64,000 bases of DNA from Streptantibioticus parmotrematis. Its GTDB lineage: Bacteria; Actinomycetota; Actinomycetes; Streptomycetales; Streptomycetaceae. The stretch spans positions 186,001-250,000 of the forward strand of contig NZ_JAINVZ010000007.1 of NCBI RefSeq assembly GCF_019890615.1. The letters run 5' to 3'. The notes beneath the pieces were generated by a model. That model was given only the letters and a program-made list of their open reading frames with translations, was not told the DNA's origin and made no database searches. Both the position numbers and the translations under genes were made by a program. How positions within the stretch are numbered: position 1 is the first letter of the stretch; every line of letters begins with the position of its first letter. Shown here piece after piece: positions 26,922-35,804 of this stretch.

Positions 26922-27800
26922 TTGCCCCTCAGCATCAGCGACCTCACCACGGTCCGCGCCCGGCATCCCGAGGCCGTCGCGGAAGCCGCCGCCCGCCGCG
27001 CCCGCCGCCCCCTGATCGGGGAGAGCGGACGCCTGATGATCGTCGCCGCCGACCATCCGGCGCGCGGCGCGCTCGCGGTGGGGGACCGCGCCCTCGCCAT
27101 GGCCAACCGCTTCGACCTGCTGGAGCGGCTGTGCGTCGCGCTGTCGAGACCGGGCGTGGACGGCGTGCTGGGCACCGCGGACGTCCTGGAGGATCTGCTG
27201 CTGCTCGGCGCCCTGGAGGGCAAGGTCGTCATGGGCTCGATGAACCGCGGCGGCCTGGCGGGCGCCGCCTTCGAACTGGACGACCGCTTCACCGGGCACC
27301 GGGCGCGCGACCTCGCCCGGATGCGCTTCGACGCGGGCAAGCTGCTGCTGCGCGTGGACTACGGAGACCCCGGATCGCTGACCACGCTGGAGACCGCGGC
27401 CCGGGCGGTCGACGCGATGGCGAAGCGACGGCTGCCGGTCTTCGTCGAGCCGTTCATCTCCCGCCGCACCGGCGGCCGGGTCGGCAACGACCTGAGCGCC
27501 GAGGCCGTCACCCGTTCCCTCGCCATAGCGTCGGGACTCGGCGGCACCTCCGCGTACACCTGGCTGAAGGTGCCGGTCACCGAGGACGTGGACGACATGG
27601 CCGCCGTGCTGGAGACCTCCACACTGCCCGTCGTGCTGCTCGGCGGGGAGGTCGGCGGCGACCAGGAGGGCGCGTACGAGAAGTGGCGCAAGGCGCTGCG
27701 GCTGCCGACCGTCCAGGGCATGGTCGTCGGCCGCTCGCTGCTCTACCCGGCGCACGGCACGGTCGCCCAGGCCGTCGACACCGCCGTGGGACTGCTGTGA
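26922..27800 (+). CDS. Class I aldolase-like (Cgl0159-type) inositol protein
   Basis: A 292-aa TIM-barrel protein. TTG 26922 (MPLSISDLTTVRARHPEAV) is the preferred start although the upstream purine tract GAAAAGAGAG is only a modest ribosome site; the first ATG lies at 27036, inside the conserved LMIVAADHPARGAL segment. The motifs 'VVMGSMNRGGLAGAAFELDD' and AYTWLKVPV place a Lys on a late strand, as in DeoC/LacD-type Schiff-base aldolases. In actinomycete inositol clusters this family stands where IolJ would, so cleavage of the 6-phosphate to triose phosphate and malonate semialdehyde is the inferred role. Confidence 0.8.
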   Translation: MPLSISDLTTVRARHPEAVAEAAARRARRPLIGESGRLMIVAADHPARGALAVGDRALAMANRFDLLERLCVALSRPGVDGVLGTADVLEDLLLLGALEGKVVMGSMNRGGLAGAAFELDDRFTGHRARDLARMRFDAGKLLLRVDYGDPGSLTTLETAARAVDAMAKRRLPVFVEPFISRRTGGRVGNDLSAEAVTRSLAIASGLGGTSAYTWLKVPVTEDVDDMAAVLETSTLPVVLLGGEVGGDQEGAYEKWRKALRLPTVQGMVVGRSLLYPAHGTVAQAVDTAVGLL

Positions 27801-27829
27801 ACGCCCGCGAGCCCGGGCAGGCTGACGCC

Positions 27830-28837
27830 ATGAGCGACCCGACCGGCACGACCGACCCGACCGGCACGACCGACCCCGTGGCTACGCCCGGCCCGACCGG
27901 CGCCCGCTTCCACCTGCCCGCGGGCAGCGCCGCGTCCGGACCGTACGCCGTGGACATCGGTCCGGAACGCGCGGGATGGACGTACTGCTCCCTGCGGGTG
28001 CTCCACCTCCCGCCCGGTGGGATCCACGAGTTCGCCACCGGCGACAGCGAGTGGATCGTGCTCCCGCTCGCCGGGGGCTGCGAGGTCGCCGTCGACGGCC
28101 ACACCTTCCAACTGTTCGGCAGGGAGAGCGTGTTCAGCGGCGTCAGCGACTTCGCCTACCTGCCGCGCGACGCCCGCGCCCGGATCACCTCGCGCGACGG
28201 CGGGCGGTTCGCCCTCACCGGGGCACGCTGCGAGCGCGCGCTGCCCGCCCGGTACGTGCCCGCCGACGCGGTCCCGGTCGAACTGCGCGGTGGCGGCATG
28301 TGCTCGCGCCAGGTGAACAACTTCGCCGCCGCCGACGTCTTCCCGTGCGACCGCCTCATCGCCGTCGAGGTCCTCACCCCGGGCGGCAACTGGTCGTCCT
28401 ACCCGCCGCACAAGCACGACGAGCACGTCCCCGGACGCGAGTCGCGACTGGAGGAGATCTACTACTTCGAGATCGCCCCCGCCCGGACCCCGGACGCCCC
28501 CGCCCGGACCCCGGCCGCAGACGGCCCCGGCACGCCCGGCCTCGGCTACCACCGGGTCACGCCCTCGGGACACGGCCGCGGCACCGACGTGCTCGCCGAG
28601 GTGCGCGACGGCGACACCGTGCTCATCCCGGACGGCTGGCACGGCCCGTCCATCGCCGCGCCCGGCCACGACATGTACTACCTCAACGTGATGGCGGGCC
28701 CCGACCCCGACCGCGCCTGGCTGATCAGCGACCACCCGGACCACGCCTGGATCCGCGATACCTGGCCCGCCCAGGGCACCGATCCCCGGCTCCCGCTCGG
28801 CACGTTCGGCACACCACCCTCAGGAGGCGCGCGATGA
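27830..28837 (+). CDS. iolB: 5-deoxy-glucuronate isomerase
   Basis: A 335-aa bicupin isomerase. Starts at ATG 27830 or, with translational coupling (GTGA), at GTG 27797; neither has a strong ribosome site. 'ERAGWTYCSLRVLHLPPGG' and 'GDSEWIVLPLAGGCEVAVDG' open the first cupin. The metal-binding 'HKHDEHVPGRESRLEEIYYF' lies near residues 194-213, with a later 'MYYLNVMAGPDPDRAW'. A Pro/Ala/Thr-rich repeat insertion (APARTPD / APARTPA) follows it, and the N-terminus repeats DPTGTT twice from an 18-bp DNA duplication. It isomerises 5-deoxy-glucuronate to 5-dehydro-2-deoxygluconate. Confidence 0.92.
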   Translation: MSDPTGTTDPTGTTDPVATPGPTGARFHLPAGSAASGPYAVDIGPERAGWTYCSLRVLHLPPGGIHEFATGDSEWIVLPLAGGCEVAVDGHTFQLFGRESVFSGVSDFAYLPRDARARITSRDGGRFALTGARCERALPARYVPADAVPVELRGGGMCSRQVNNFAAADVFPCDRLIAVEVLTPGGNWSSYPPHKHDEHVPGRESRLEEIYYFEIAPARTPDAPARTPAADGPGTPGLGYHRVTPSGHGRGTDVLAEVRDGDTVLIPDGWHGPSIAAPGHDMYYLNVMAGPDPDRAWLISDHPDHAWIRDTWPAQGTDPRLPLGTFGTPPSGGAR

Positions 28838-30702
28838 CCACCCGACGGCTCACGGTCGCCCAGGCGCTCGTCGAGTTCCTGGCCCACCAGTACACCGAAC
28901 GCGACGGCGTGCGGCGCCGGTCGATCGCCGCGTGCTGGGGCATCTTCGGCCACGGCAACGTCGCCGGGATCGGCCAGGCGCTGCTGGAGACCGGGCCCGG
29001 CGCCATGCCGTACCTCCAGGGCCGCAACGAACAGGCCATGGTGCACGCCGCCGTCGGCTACGCCCGGCAGTGCGACCGGCTGTCCGCGCACGCCGTCACC
29101 ACCTCCATCGGCCCCGGCGCCACCAACCTGGTCACCGGTGCCGCGCTCGCCACCGTCAACCGGCTGCCGGTGCTGCTGCTGCCCGGCGACACCTTCGCCA
29201 CCCGCCCCGCCGACCCCGTGCTCCAGCAGCTCGAAGCCCCCGGCGCGGGCGACGTCAGCGTCAACGACGCGCTGCGGCCGGTCAGCCGGTGGTTCGACCG
29301 GGTCACCCGGCCCGAGGCGCTGGTCCCGGCCGCGTTGCAGGCCGTACGGGTGCTCACCGACCCGGTGGAGACCGGCGCCGTCACCCTCGCCCTGCCGCAG
29401 GACGTACAGGCCCAAGGCTTCGACTGGCCCGAGGAGTTCTTCGCCGACCGCGTCTGGCGGGTGCGCCGCCCGGCGCCCGACCCGGCCGAACTCGCCGACG
29501 CCGCCCGCGCGATCCGCACCGCCCGCCGCCCGCTGATCGTCGCGGGCGGCGGAGTCCACCACAGCGAGGCCGAGGAGTCGCTGCGCCGCCTCGCCGAGGC
29601 CACCGGCATCCCGGTCGCCTCCACCCAGGCGGGCAAGGGCTCGCTGCGCCACGACCACCCGGCCGACGTCGGCGGCATCGGCCACACCGGCACCGCCGTC
29701 GCCGACGAACTCGCCCGCACCGCCGACCTGGTGATCGGCGTCGGCACCCGGTACACCGACTTCACCACCGCCTCCGGCACCCTGTTCGCGGCCCTGGGCG
29801 TGCGTTTCGTGAACCTCAACGTCACGCCCGCCGACGCCCGCAAGCAGTGCGGCCTGCCGCTGGTCGCCGACGCCCGCACCGGCCTGGACGCGCTGGCCGG
29901 AGCCCTCGCCGGATTCCGCGTCGAGCCCAGCTACGAGGCCGAGTACGGTGCGGGCAAGGCGAGTTGGGAACGCGTCGTGGCCGCCGCCCTCGAAGCGCCC
30001 GACCCGGACGCCCGCCCCACCCAGGCCCAGGTCGTCGGCGCGCTGGACACGGTGGTCGGCGACGAGGACGTCGTGATCAACGCGGCCGGCTCCCTCCCGG
30101 GCGACCTGCACAAGCTCTGGCGCGCCCGCTCCCGCAGGCAGTACCACCTGGAGTACGGCTACTCCTGCATGGGCTACGAGATCCCCGCCGCGATCGGCGT
30201 GAAGCTCGCCGCGCCCGACCGCCCGGTGTGGGCGCTGGTCGGCGACGGCACGTACCTGATGATGCCCACCGAGATCGTCACCGCCGTCCAGGAAGGCGTC
30301 GCCGTCAAGCTGCTGCTGCTCCAGAACCACGGCTACGCCTCCATCGGCGGCCTGTCCGAGCAGACCGGCGGCGAGCGCTTCGGCACCGCCTACCGCTTCC
30401 GCGCCACGGACGGCACCTACACCGGCGACCCGCTCCCGGTCGACCTGGCCGCCAACGCCGCCAGCCTCGGCATGGACGTCCTGCGCGCCACCACCGTCCG
30501 CGAACTGACCGCGGCCCTCACCACCGCCCGCGCCGCCGACCGCCCGACCTGCGTGTACGTCGAGACCGCGCCCGGCGGCGGCGTACCGGACGCGCAGGCG
30601 TGGTGGGACGTGCCGGTCGCCGAGGCCGCCACCCGCCCGGCCGCGATCACCGCCCGGCAGGAGTACGAGCGGGGAGTCGCCGAGCGCCGCCACCACCTGT
30701 GA
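28834..30702 (+). CDS. iolD: Trihydroxycyclohexane-1,2-dione hydrolase
   Basis: A 622-aa thiamine-diphosphate enzyme, ATG overlapping the iolB stop, with AGGAGG 5' of it. The activating Glu66 is in 'YLQGRNEQAMVHAA', and the cofactor motif starts at G470 in 'VGDGTYLMMPTEIV' and ends at LLLQNHGYASIG. The three-domain length is typical. It opens the cyclohexanedione ring to 5-deoxy-glucuronate. The methylmalonate-semialdehyde dehydrogenase (iolA) usual in this pathway is absent from the window. Confidence 0.94.
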   Translation: MTTRRLTVAQALVEFLAHQYTERDGVRRRSIAACWGIFGHGNVAGIGQALLETGPGAMPYLQGRNEQAMVHAAVGYARQCDRLSAHAVTTSIGPGATNLVTGAALATVNRLPVLLLPGDTFATRPADPVLQQLEAPGAGDVSVNDALRPVSRWFDRVTRPEALVPAALQAVRVLTDPVETGAVTLALPQDVQAQGFDWPEEFFADRVWRVRRPAPDPAELADAARAIRTARRPLIVAGGGVHHSEAEESLRRLAEATGIPVASTQAGKGSLRHDHPADVGGIGHTGTAVADELARTADLVIGVGTRYTDFTTASGTLFAALGVRFVNLNVTPADARKQCGLPLVADARTGLDALAGALAGFRVEPSYEAEYGAGKASWERVVAAALEAPDPDARPTQAQVVGALDTVVGDEDVVINAAGSLPGDLHKLWRARSRRQYHLEYGYSCMGYEIPAAIGVKLAAPDRPVWALVGDGTYLMMPTEIVTAVQEGVAVKLLLLQNHGYASIGGLSEQTGGERFGTAYRFRATDGTYTGDPLPVDLAANAASLGMDVLRATTVRELTAALTTARAADRPTCVYVETAPGGGVPDAQAWWDVPVAEAATRPAAITARQEYERGVAERRHHL

Positions 30703-30756
30703 GGCCGGGGCGCCCCTGCGAAGGGCGCGGCGCGCCGCCTCCGCTCCCCGAAAACC

Positions 30757-30772
30757 GATTGTCTGGACAATC
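30757..30772. promoter_or_regulatory. 16-bp palindromic operator abutting the GntR start codon
   Basis: GATTGTCTGGACAATC is an exact palindrome of 7-bp arms around TG, ending 2 nt before ATG 30775. The TTGTC-TG-GACAA pattern matches the general form of HutC/DasR-subfamily GntR operators. Its position implies tight autorepression, and either a leaderless transcript or a start downstream at GTG 30820. Confidence 0.7.
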
Positions 30773-30774
30773 TG

Positions 30775-31575
30775 ATGTCAGAGGTTCCTGTCCTCCCTGC
30801 CGGGGGCTACGCTCGCCCCGTGCCCCAGCCCCCGTCCGCAAGCCTCGACCTGCACGTGGACCGCTCCAGCCCCGTGCCGCTCTACTACCAGCTCGCCCAG
30901 CAGCTGGAGAGCGCCATCGAGCAGGGCCGCCTCGCGCCCGGCACCCTGCTGGGCAACGAGATCGACCTCGCCTCCCGGCTGGGCCTGTCCCGCCCCACGG
31001 TCCGGCAGGCCATCCAGTCCCTGGTCGACAAGGGACTGCTGGTGCGCCGCCGGGGCGTCGGCACGCAGGTCGTGCACAGCCAGGTCAAGCGCCCGCTGGA
31101 GCTGTCCAGCCTCTACGACGACCTCCAGGCGGCCGGCCAGAGCCCCGCGACCCGGGTGCTGCGCAACGAGACCGAGCCCGCGTCGGCGGAGGTCGCCGCC
31201 GCGCTGGGTGTCGCCGAGGGCGCCGAGGTCGCCGTCGTCGAACGGCTGCGGCTCACCCACGGCGACCCGATGGCCCACCTGCGCAACCACCTGCCGCTCG
31301 GCCTGCTGGAGCTGGACGGCGCCCGGCTGGAGACCACCGGCCTGTACCGCCTGATGCGCGGCGCGGGCGTCACACTGCACAGCGCCCACCAGACCGTCGG
31401 CGCCCGCACCGCGACCGCGCAGGAGGGCGAACTGCTGGCGGAGCCGGAGGGCAGCGCCCTGCTGACGATGCGCCGCACCACCTACGACGACACCGGCCGC
31501 CCGGTCGAGTACGGCTCGCACATCTACCGCGCCTCCCGCTACGCCTTCGACTTCCAGCTGCTCGTCCGGCCCTGA
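30775..31575 (+). CDS. GntR-family (HutC-type) regulator
   Basis: A 266-aa regulator. The N-terminal winged HTH ('PLYYQLAQQLESAIEQGRLA', 'LASRLGLSRPTVRQAIQSLV', 'GLLVRRRGVGTQVV') is followed by a UTRA-type ligand-binding domain (about 105-266, ending 'HIYRASRYAFDFQLLV'). ATG 30775 sits 2 nt after a perfect operator and has no ribosome site; GTG 30820 is an alternative start. It lies 72 nt past iolD and probably senses an inositol intermediate or the sugar handled by the next kinase. Confidence 0.88.
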   Translation: MSEVPVLPAGGYARPVPQPPSASLDLHVDRSSPVPLYYQLAQQLESAIEQGRLAPGTLLGNEIDLASRLGLSRPTVRQAIQSLVDKGLLVRRRGVGTQVVHSQVKRPLELSSLYDDLQAAGQSPATRVLRNETEPASAEVAAALGVAEGAEVAVVERLRLTHGDPMAHLRNHLPLGLLELDGARLETTGLYRLMRGAGVTLHSAHQTVGARTATAQEGELLAEPEGSALLTMRRTTYDDTGRPVEYGSHIYRASRYAFDFQLLVRP

Positions 31576-31609
31576 CCCGAGGGAGGCCCGAGGCCCCCTG
31601 TCGTATATT

Positions 31610-31659
31610 GGGCGGCTGGACCCCCCGACCCGTATGGGGCGGCTGGACCCCCGACCCGG
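31610..31659 (+). repeat. Tandem repeat upstream of ROK kinase
   Basis: Two imperfect copies of GGCGGCTGGACCCCCGACCC, each preceded by CGTAT, lie back to back between the GntR and ROK genes (starting near 31603 and 31631). They may be regulator half-sites or a simple duplication. Confidence 0.5.
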
Positions 31660-31668
31660 AGAACCCCC

Positions 31669-32823
31669 TTGAGCGCCTACCGCGAACGCGTCCACCGCAC
31701 GGGCGCGGCGCGATCGACCGTCCTGCGCACCGTCGGCCGCCGGGAGCGCCGCTCCCACCTGACCGCCCCGCGGGTGCCCACCGTCGGCATCGACATCGGC
31801 GGCACCAAGGTCATGGCGGGCGTGGTCGACCCGGACGGGCACATCCTGGAGCAGCTGCGCACCGAGACGCCGGACAAGTCCAAGAGCCCCAAGGTGGTCG
31901 AGGACACCATCGTCGAACTCGTCCTGGATCTGTCGGAACGCCACGACGTGCACGCCGTCGGCATCGGCGCCGCGGGCTGGGTGGACGCCGACCGCTCCCG
32001 GGTGCTGTTCGCCCCGCACCTGTCGTGGCGCGACGAACCGCTGCGCGACCGCCTCTCCGAGCGGCTGCTCGTCCCGGTCATGGTCGACAACGACGCCAAC
32101 ACCGCGGCGTGGGCCGAGTGGCGGTTCGGCGCCGGGCGCGGCGAGGACCACCTCGTCATGATCACCCTCGGCACCGGCATCGGCGGCGCGATCCTGGAGG
32201 ACGGCCAGGTCAAGCGCGGCCGCTGGGGGGTGGCGGGGGAGTTCGGCCACATGCAGGTCGTCCCCGGCGGCCACCGCTGCGCCTGCGGCAACCGCGGCTG
32301 CTGGGAGCAGTACAGCTCGGGCAACGCGCTGGTGCGCGAGGCCCGCGAGCTGGCCGCCGCCGAGTCGCCGGTCGCCTACGGGCTCATCGACCGGGTCGGC
32401 GGCCAGGTCGGCGACATCACCGGGCCGCTGATCACCGAGCTGGCGCGGTCGGGCGACGCGATGTGCGTCGAGCTGTTCCAGGACATCGGCCACTGGCTCG
32501 GCGTCGGCATCGCCAACCTCGCCGCCGCGCTCGACCCCTCCTGCTTCGTCATCGGCGGCGGTGTCTCGGCCGCCGACGACCTGCTGATCACCCCGGCCCG
32601 CGACGCGTTCCGCCGCACGCTGACCGGCCGCGGCTACCGTCCCGAGGCCAGGATCGTCCGCGCCGAGCTGGGCCCCGAGGCGGGCATGGTGGGCGCGGCG
32701 GACCTGGCCCGGCTGGTCGCCCGCCGCTTCCGGCGCACCAACCGGCGCCGCGTCGAGCGTTTCGAACGCGGCCCCTTCCAGACGCTGCTGACCCCGCGCG
32801 GGCGGGCGGAGGACGAACGATGA
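31669..32823 (+). CDS. ROK-family sugar kinase (glucokinase-like)
   Basis: A 384-aa protein with TTG start behind GGAGAA. A 35-residue basic leader precedes 'TVGIDIGGTKVMAGVV' (phosphate 1 loop). The zinc-binding ROK motif 'HRCACGNRGCWEQYSSG' and ITLGTGIGGAI are intact, and there is no DNA-binding domain, so it is an enzyme rather than a repressor. It phosphorylates glucose or a related sugar in the cytoplasm. The C-terminal 35 residues are strongly basic (FRRTNRRRVERFERG). Confidence 0.88.
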   Translation: MSAYRERVHRTGAARSTVLRTVGRRERRSHLTAPRVPTVGIDIGGTKVMAGVVDPDGHILEQLRTETPDKSKSPKVVEDTIVELVLDLSERHDVHAVGIGAAGWVDADRSRVLFAPHLSWRDEPLRDRLSERLLVPVMVDNDANTAAWAEWRFGAGRGEDHLVMITLGTGIGGAILEDGQVKRGRWGVAGEFGHMQVVPGGHRCACGNRGCWEQYSSGNALVREARELAAAESPVAYGLIDRVGGQVGDITGPLITELARSGDAMCVELFQDIGHWLGVGIANLAAALDPSCFVIGGGVSAADDLLITPARDAFRRTLTGRGYRPEARIVRAELGPEAGMVGAADLARLVARRFRRTNRRRVERFERGPFQTLLTPRGRAEDER

Positions 32824-33392
32824 GCACCGAAGCGCGGGAGGACGACGCCCCCGCCGTCCCGCGGACCCCCGAGCCGCCGCGCCGACGGCACCGCTGGGTC
32901 AAGCCGGTCGTCGTCTCCCTGCTGATCGCGATCCCCGCCGGGTACGGAGCGGTGGCCGCCGTGCAGAGCCGCGACACCGACGGCGACAAGCAGATCAGGG
33001 CCGAGATGGCCGGGCTCGTCGACAGCTGGCCCAGCCACCTGCAACGCAGCATCTACCAGGTCCCCGTGCCGTACAGCGCGACCCACGTCGCGTACTACGA
33101 GGGGAACTCCTGGAAGACCAGCTCGCTGTACGTCCGCTTCACCACGACCGGCGGCGGCCTCGACACGTTCCTGGCCCAGCTCGGCACCGGCCGCACCGAC
33201 CTCAGGTCCGGCCACGTCACGATCCCCGCGGACCAGGCCAAGCGCGTCGGCTGGACGTTCCCGGCCGGCCACGCCTGGTCGGGCGTCACCCTCCCGCAGC
33301 CCGGCAAGGCCCCCACCCACGCCGTCACCGTCGACCTGGACGACCCGGACGCCCCGGTGGTGTACGTGGTCTCGACGACGACGTTCGGCTGA
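32820..33392 (+). CDS. Single-pass membrane protein, function unknown
   Basis: A 190-aa protein whose ATG overlaps the kinase stop (ATGA). A Pro/Arg-rich cytoplasmic N-terminus precedes one transmembrane segment at about 28-48 (PVVVSLLIAIPAGYGAVAAV). An extracytoplasmic beta-rich domain follows (YSATHVAYYEGNSWKTSSLY, TIPADQAKRVGWTF). I do not recognise a family with certainty. Translational coupling suggests co-production with the kinase. Confidence 0.75.
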   Translation: MSTEAREDDAPAVPRTPEPPRRRHRWVKPVVVSLLIAIPAGYGAVAAVQSRDTDGDKQIRAEMAGLVDSWPSHLQRSIYQVPVPYSATHVAYYEGNSWKTSSLYVRFTTTGGGLDTFLAQLGTGRTDLRSGHVTIPADQAKRVGWTFPAGHAWSGVTLPQPGKAPTHAVTVDLDDPDAPVVYVVSTTTFG

Positions 33393-33405
33393 CGCCACCG
33401 GACGG

Positions 33406-34131
33406 TCAGCGGAACCCCGCCGCGATCCGCCCGAGCACGTCGGCGGTCCGCCGCGGGGCGGCCAGCATGGTGTCGTGGCCGCAGGGCAGGTCGTGGGTCT
33501 CCCAGCCGTCGGTTACGGCACGGCGGTGGAAGGGCGCCAGGCTGTCGAGAGCCGGCGCGGTGTGCCGGACGTACGCCTTGCGGAGGCCGTCGAGCGCGTC
33601 GGGCACGAAGTGGACGGCGTCGGTCTGGCAGCGCAGCGGGAAGTCGGTCAGCCGCGGTCCGGCCCACCGCCGCAGGTCCGGGTCGGTGACACCCCACTGG
33701 TCGAGGAACGCGGGGCCCGCCGGAACCCGCCAGCCGTCCCCCGTGGCGTCGGCGATCTCCCGGTAGCGGGCGGCCACCGACGGCGGCTCCACGTCCAGCA
33801 GCGACTGCCCCGGGTCGGCCAGGAAGGCGGCGAGGAACACGACGCCCGCCAGCCGCTCCGCGCAGCGCTCGGCCACCGGTCCGGCCAGGATCCCCGCGTA
33901 ACTGTGCAGGACCAGGTGGACGTCGCGCAGGTCCTCGAACCACAGCAGGTCGGTGAGGTCGTCGACGTGGGTCGCGACGCCGACGTCCGGGGTCAGCGAC
34001 CGGCGGCGCTCGCCCTGGCCGGTCAGGGTCGGCGTGAACACCTCGTGCCCGGCGCCGGTGAGCCGCTGCCGCACGGCCCGCCAGCACCACGCGCCGTGCA
34101 TGGCCCCGTGCACGAGGACGAACGTCGCCAT
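33406..34131 (-). CDS. Alpha/beta hydrolase
   Basis: A 241-aa single-domain hydrolase. It starts with the oxyanion-hole motif FVLVHGAMHGAW. The nucleophile elbow is LHSYAG (Ser near residue 97), and the late His lies in PCGHDTM near the C-terminus. The sequence resembles plant-type salicylate/hydroxynitrile-lyase-like esterases common in actinomycetes. The substrate is unknown. It is transcribed towards the preceding membrane-protein gene. Confidence 0.88.
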   Translation of the reverse strand: MATFVLVHGAMHGAWCWRAVRQRLTGAGHEVFTPTLTGQGERRRSLTPDVGVATHVDDLTDLLWFEDLRDVHLVLHSYAGILAGPVAERCAERLAGVVFLAAFLADPGQSLLDVEPPSVAARYREIADATGDGWRVPAGPAFLDQWGVTDPDLRRWAGPRLTDFPLRCQTDAVHFVPDALDGLRKAYVRHTAPALDSLAPFHRRAVTDGWETHDLPCGHDTMLAAPRRTADVLGRIAAGFR

Positions 34132-34168
34132 GGCGCCCGCGCCGCCCCTGTCCGGCCCGCCCGGACCG

Positions 34169-35617
34169 TCAGCCGCCGTTGACGTTGGTGGCGATACGGT
34201 CGCCGATCTCCTTGTCGATGTTGCGCCAGTACTGCAGGGCGCGGTCCAGCACCGGCCGGCTCACTCCGTCCTTGAGGTGGCCGGTGACGTTGGCGACCAG
34301 GCGCGCGCGGGCCTCGTCGTCCAGCACGTGGCGCACCATCGTCCCCGGCTGCCCGAAGTCGTCGTCCTCCCGGTGCAGCGTGTAGGCCTCGCGGACCATC
34401 TCGCCCGCGGTCCGCCAGCCCGTGATGTCCCCGTACGCCTCGGGCGACGCCGCGGGGCCGCCGTAGGAGTTGGGGGCGTAGGGCCGGGCGGTCCGGTTCG
34501 GCTCGAAGCGCATCGGGCCGTCCTTGGCGTACGAGTACACCGGGACGTGCGGCCGGTTGGGCGGCAGTTGCGCGTAGTTGGGGCCGATCCGGTAGCGGTG
34601 GGTGTCGGGGTAGGAGAAGAGCCGGCCGAGCAGCATCTTGTCCGGCGACGGGCCGATGCCCGGCACCATGCTGGAGGGCTCGAACGCGGCCTGCTCGATG
34701 TGGACGAAGAAGTCCTCGGGGTTGCGGTCCAGCGTCATCCGCCCGACCTCGATCAGCGGGTAGTCGCCGTGCGGCCACACCTTGGTCAGGTCGAAGGGGT
34801 TGAAGCGGTAGTCCGGCGCGTCGTCGAACGGCATGACCTGCACGTACAGCGTCCAGGACGGCGGCTCGCCGCGGTCGATGGCCTGCCACAGGTCCTCGCG
34901 GTGGACGTCCGGGTTCCAGCCCGCCAGCTCGGCCGCCTCGTCGTCGGTGAGGTGGTCGATGCCCTGGTCGGTCTTGAAGTGGTACTTGATCCAGAACTTC
35001 TCGCCGCCCGCGTTGACCCACATGTACGTGTGCGAGCCGTAGCCGTTCATGTGGCGGTACGACTTCGGGATGCCGCGGTCGCCCATCAGCCAGGCGACCT
35101 GATGGGCGGACTCCGGGGAGAGCGTCCAGAAGTCCCACTGCATGTCGTGGTCGCGCAGCCCGTTGTCGGGGCGGCGCTTCTGCGAGCGGATGAAGTCCTG
35201 GAACTTGATGGTGTCCCTGACGAAGAAGACCGGCGTGTTGTTGCCGACCAGGTCGTAGTTGCCGTGTTCGGTGTAGAACTTCAGCGCGAAGCCGCGCGGG
35301 TCACGCCAGGTGTCCGGGCTGCCCTGCTCGCCCGCGACCGTCGAGAAGCGGGCCAGCATGTCGGTGCGCTTGCCCGGCTGGAAGAGGTCGGCCTTGGTGA
35401 ACTCGCTGACGTCGTTGGTGACCTGGAAGAAGCCGTACGCGCCGCTGCCCTTGGCGTGCACGACCCGCTCGGGGACCCGCTCGCGGTTGAACTGGGCCAT
35501 CTTCTCGATGAGGTAGTGATCCTGGAGCAGGATCGGTCCGTCCGCACCGACGGTCAGCGAGTGTTCGTCGCTCTCGACCGGGATGCCGGCGTTGTTCGTG
35601 GTGTGCGGAGTGCTCAT
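34169..35617 (-). CDS. katA: Small-subunit monofunctional haem catalase
   Basis: A 482-aa clade 3 catalase. ATG 35617 ([14 protein letters not shown]) has GGGAGGG upstream; the longer frame to 35704 adds an unrelated leader. The distal His54 ([12 protein letters not shown]), Asn127 ([10 protein letters not shown]) and proximal Tyr336 ([14 protein letters not shown]) are all present. It disproportionates hydrogen peroxide in the cytoplasm. No adjacent Fur or OxyR gene is seen. Confidence 0.96.
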   Translation of the reverse strand: MSTPHTTNNAGIPVESDEHSLTVGADGPILLQDHYLIEKMAQFNRERVPERVVHAKGSGAYGFFQVTNDVSEFTKADLFQPGKRTDMLARFSTVAGEQGSPDTWRDPRGFALKFYTEHGNYDLVGNNTPVFFVRDTIKFQDFIRSQKRRPDNGLRDHDMQWDFWTLSPESAHQVAWLMGDRGIPKSYRHMNGYGSHTYMWVNAGGEKFWIKYHFKTDQGIDHLTDDEAAELAGWNPDVHREDLWQAIDRGEPPSWTLYVQVMPFDDAPDYRFNPFDLTKVWPHGDYPLIEVGRMTLDRNPEDFFVHIEQAAFEPSSMVPGIGPSPDKMLLGRLFSYPDTHRYRIGPNYAQLPPNRPHVPVYSYAKDGPMRFEPNRTARPYAPNSYGGPAASPEAYGDITGWRTAGEMVREAYTLHREDDDFGQPGTMVRHVLDDEARARLVANVTGHLKDGVSRPVLDRALQYWRNIDKEIGDRIATNVNGG

Positions 35618-35804
35618 CGGGCACCCTCCCCGATCTGGTGTGATTTGTGTCGTTACGTACAGTAAGCAGTGAACCTCTGCCGCCTTCGATCGGCAACACG
35701 GCAACGCCTACCCGGCGCGGCCCGGCCGACCCTCCATGCGGCGGTCCGGTGGAGGCTCCCAACCCCCGTCCGTGCGACGTGGCGGGATGTGGGAGCGTGA
35801 TCGG

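Noticed and set aside
28932-33392. 1486-codon open frame spanning iolD, the GntR gene and the ROK gene
   Set aside because: Only its last 190 codons (from ATG 32820) look like a protein; the rest is an out-of-frame shadow of iolD and its neighbours.
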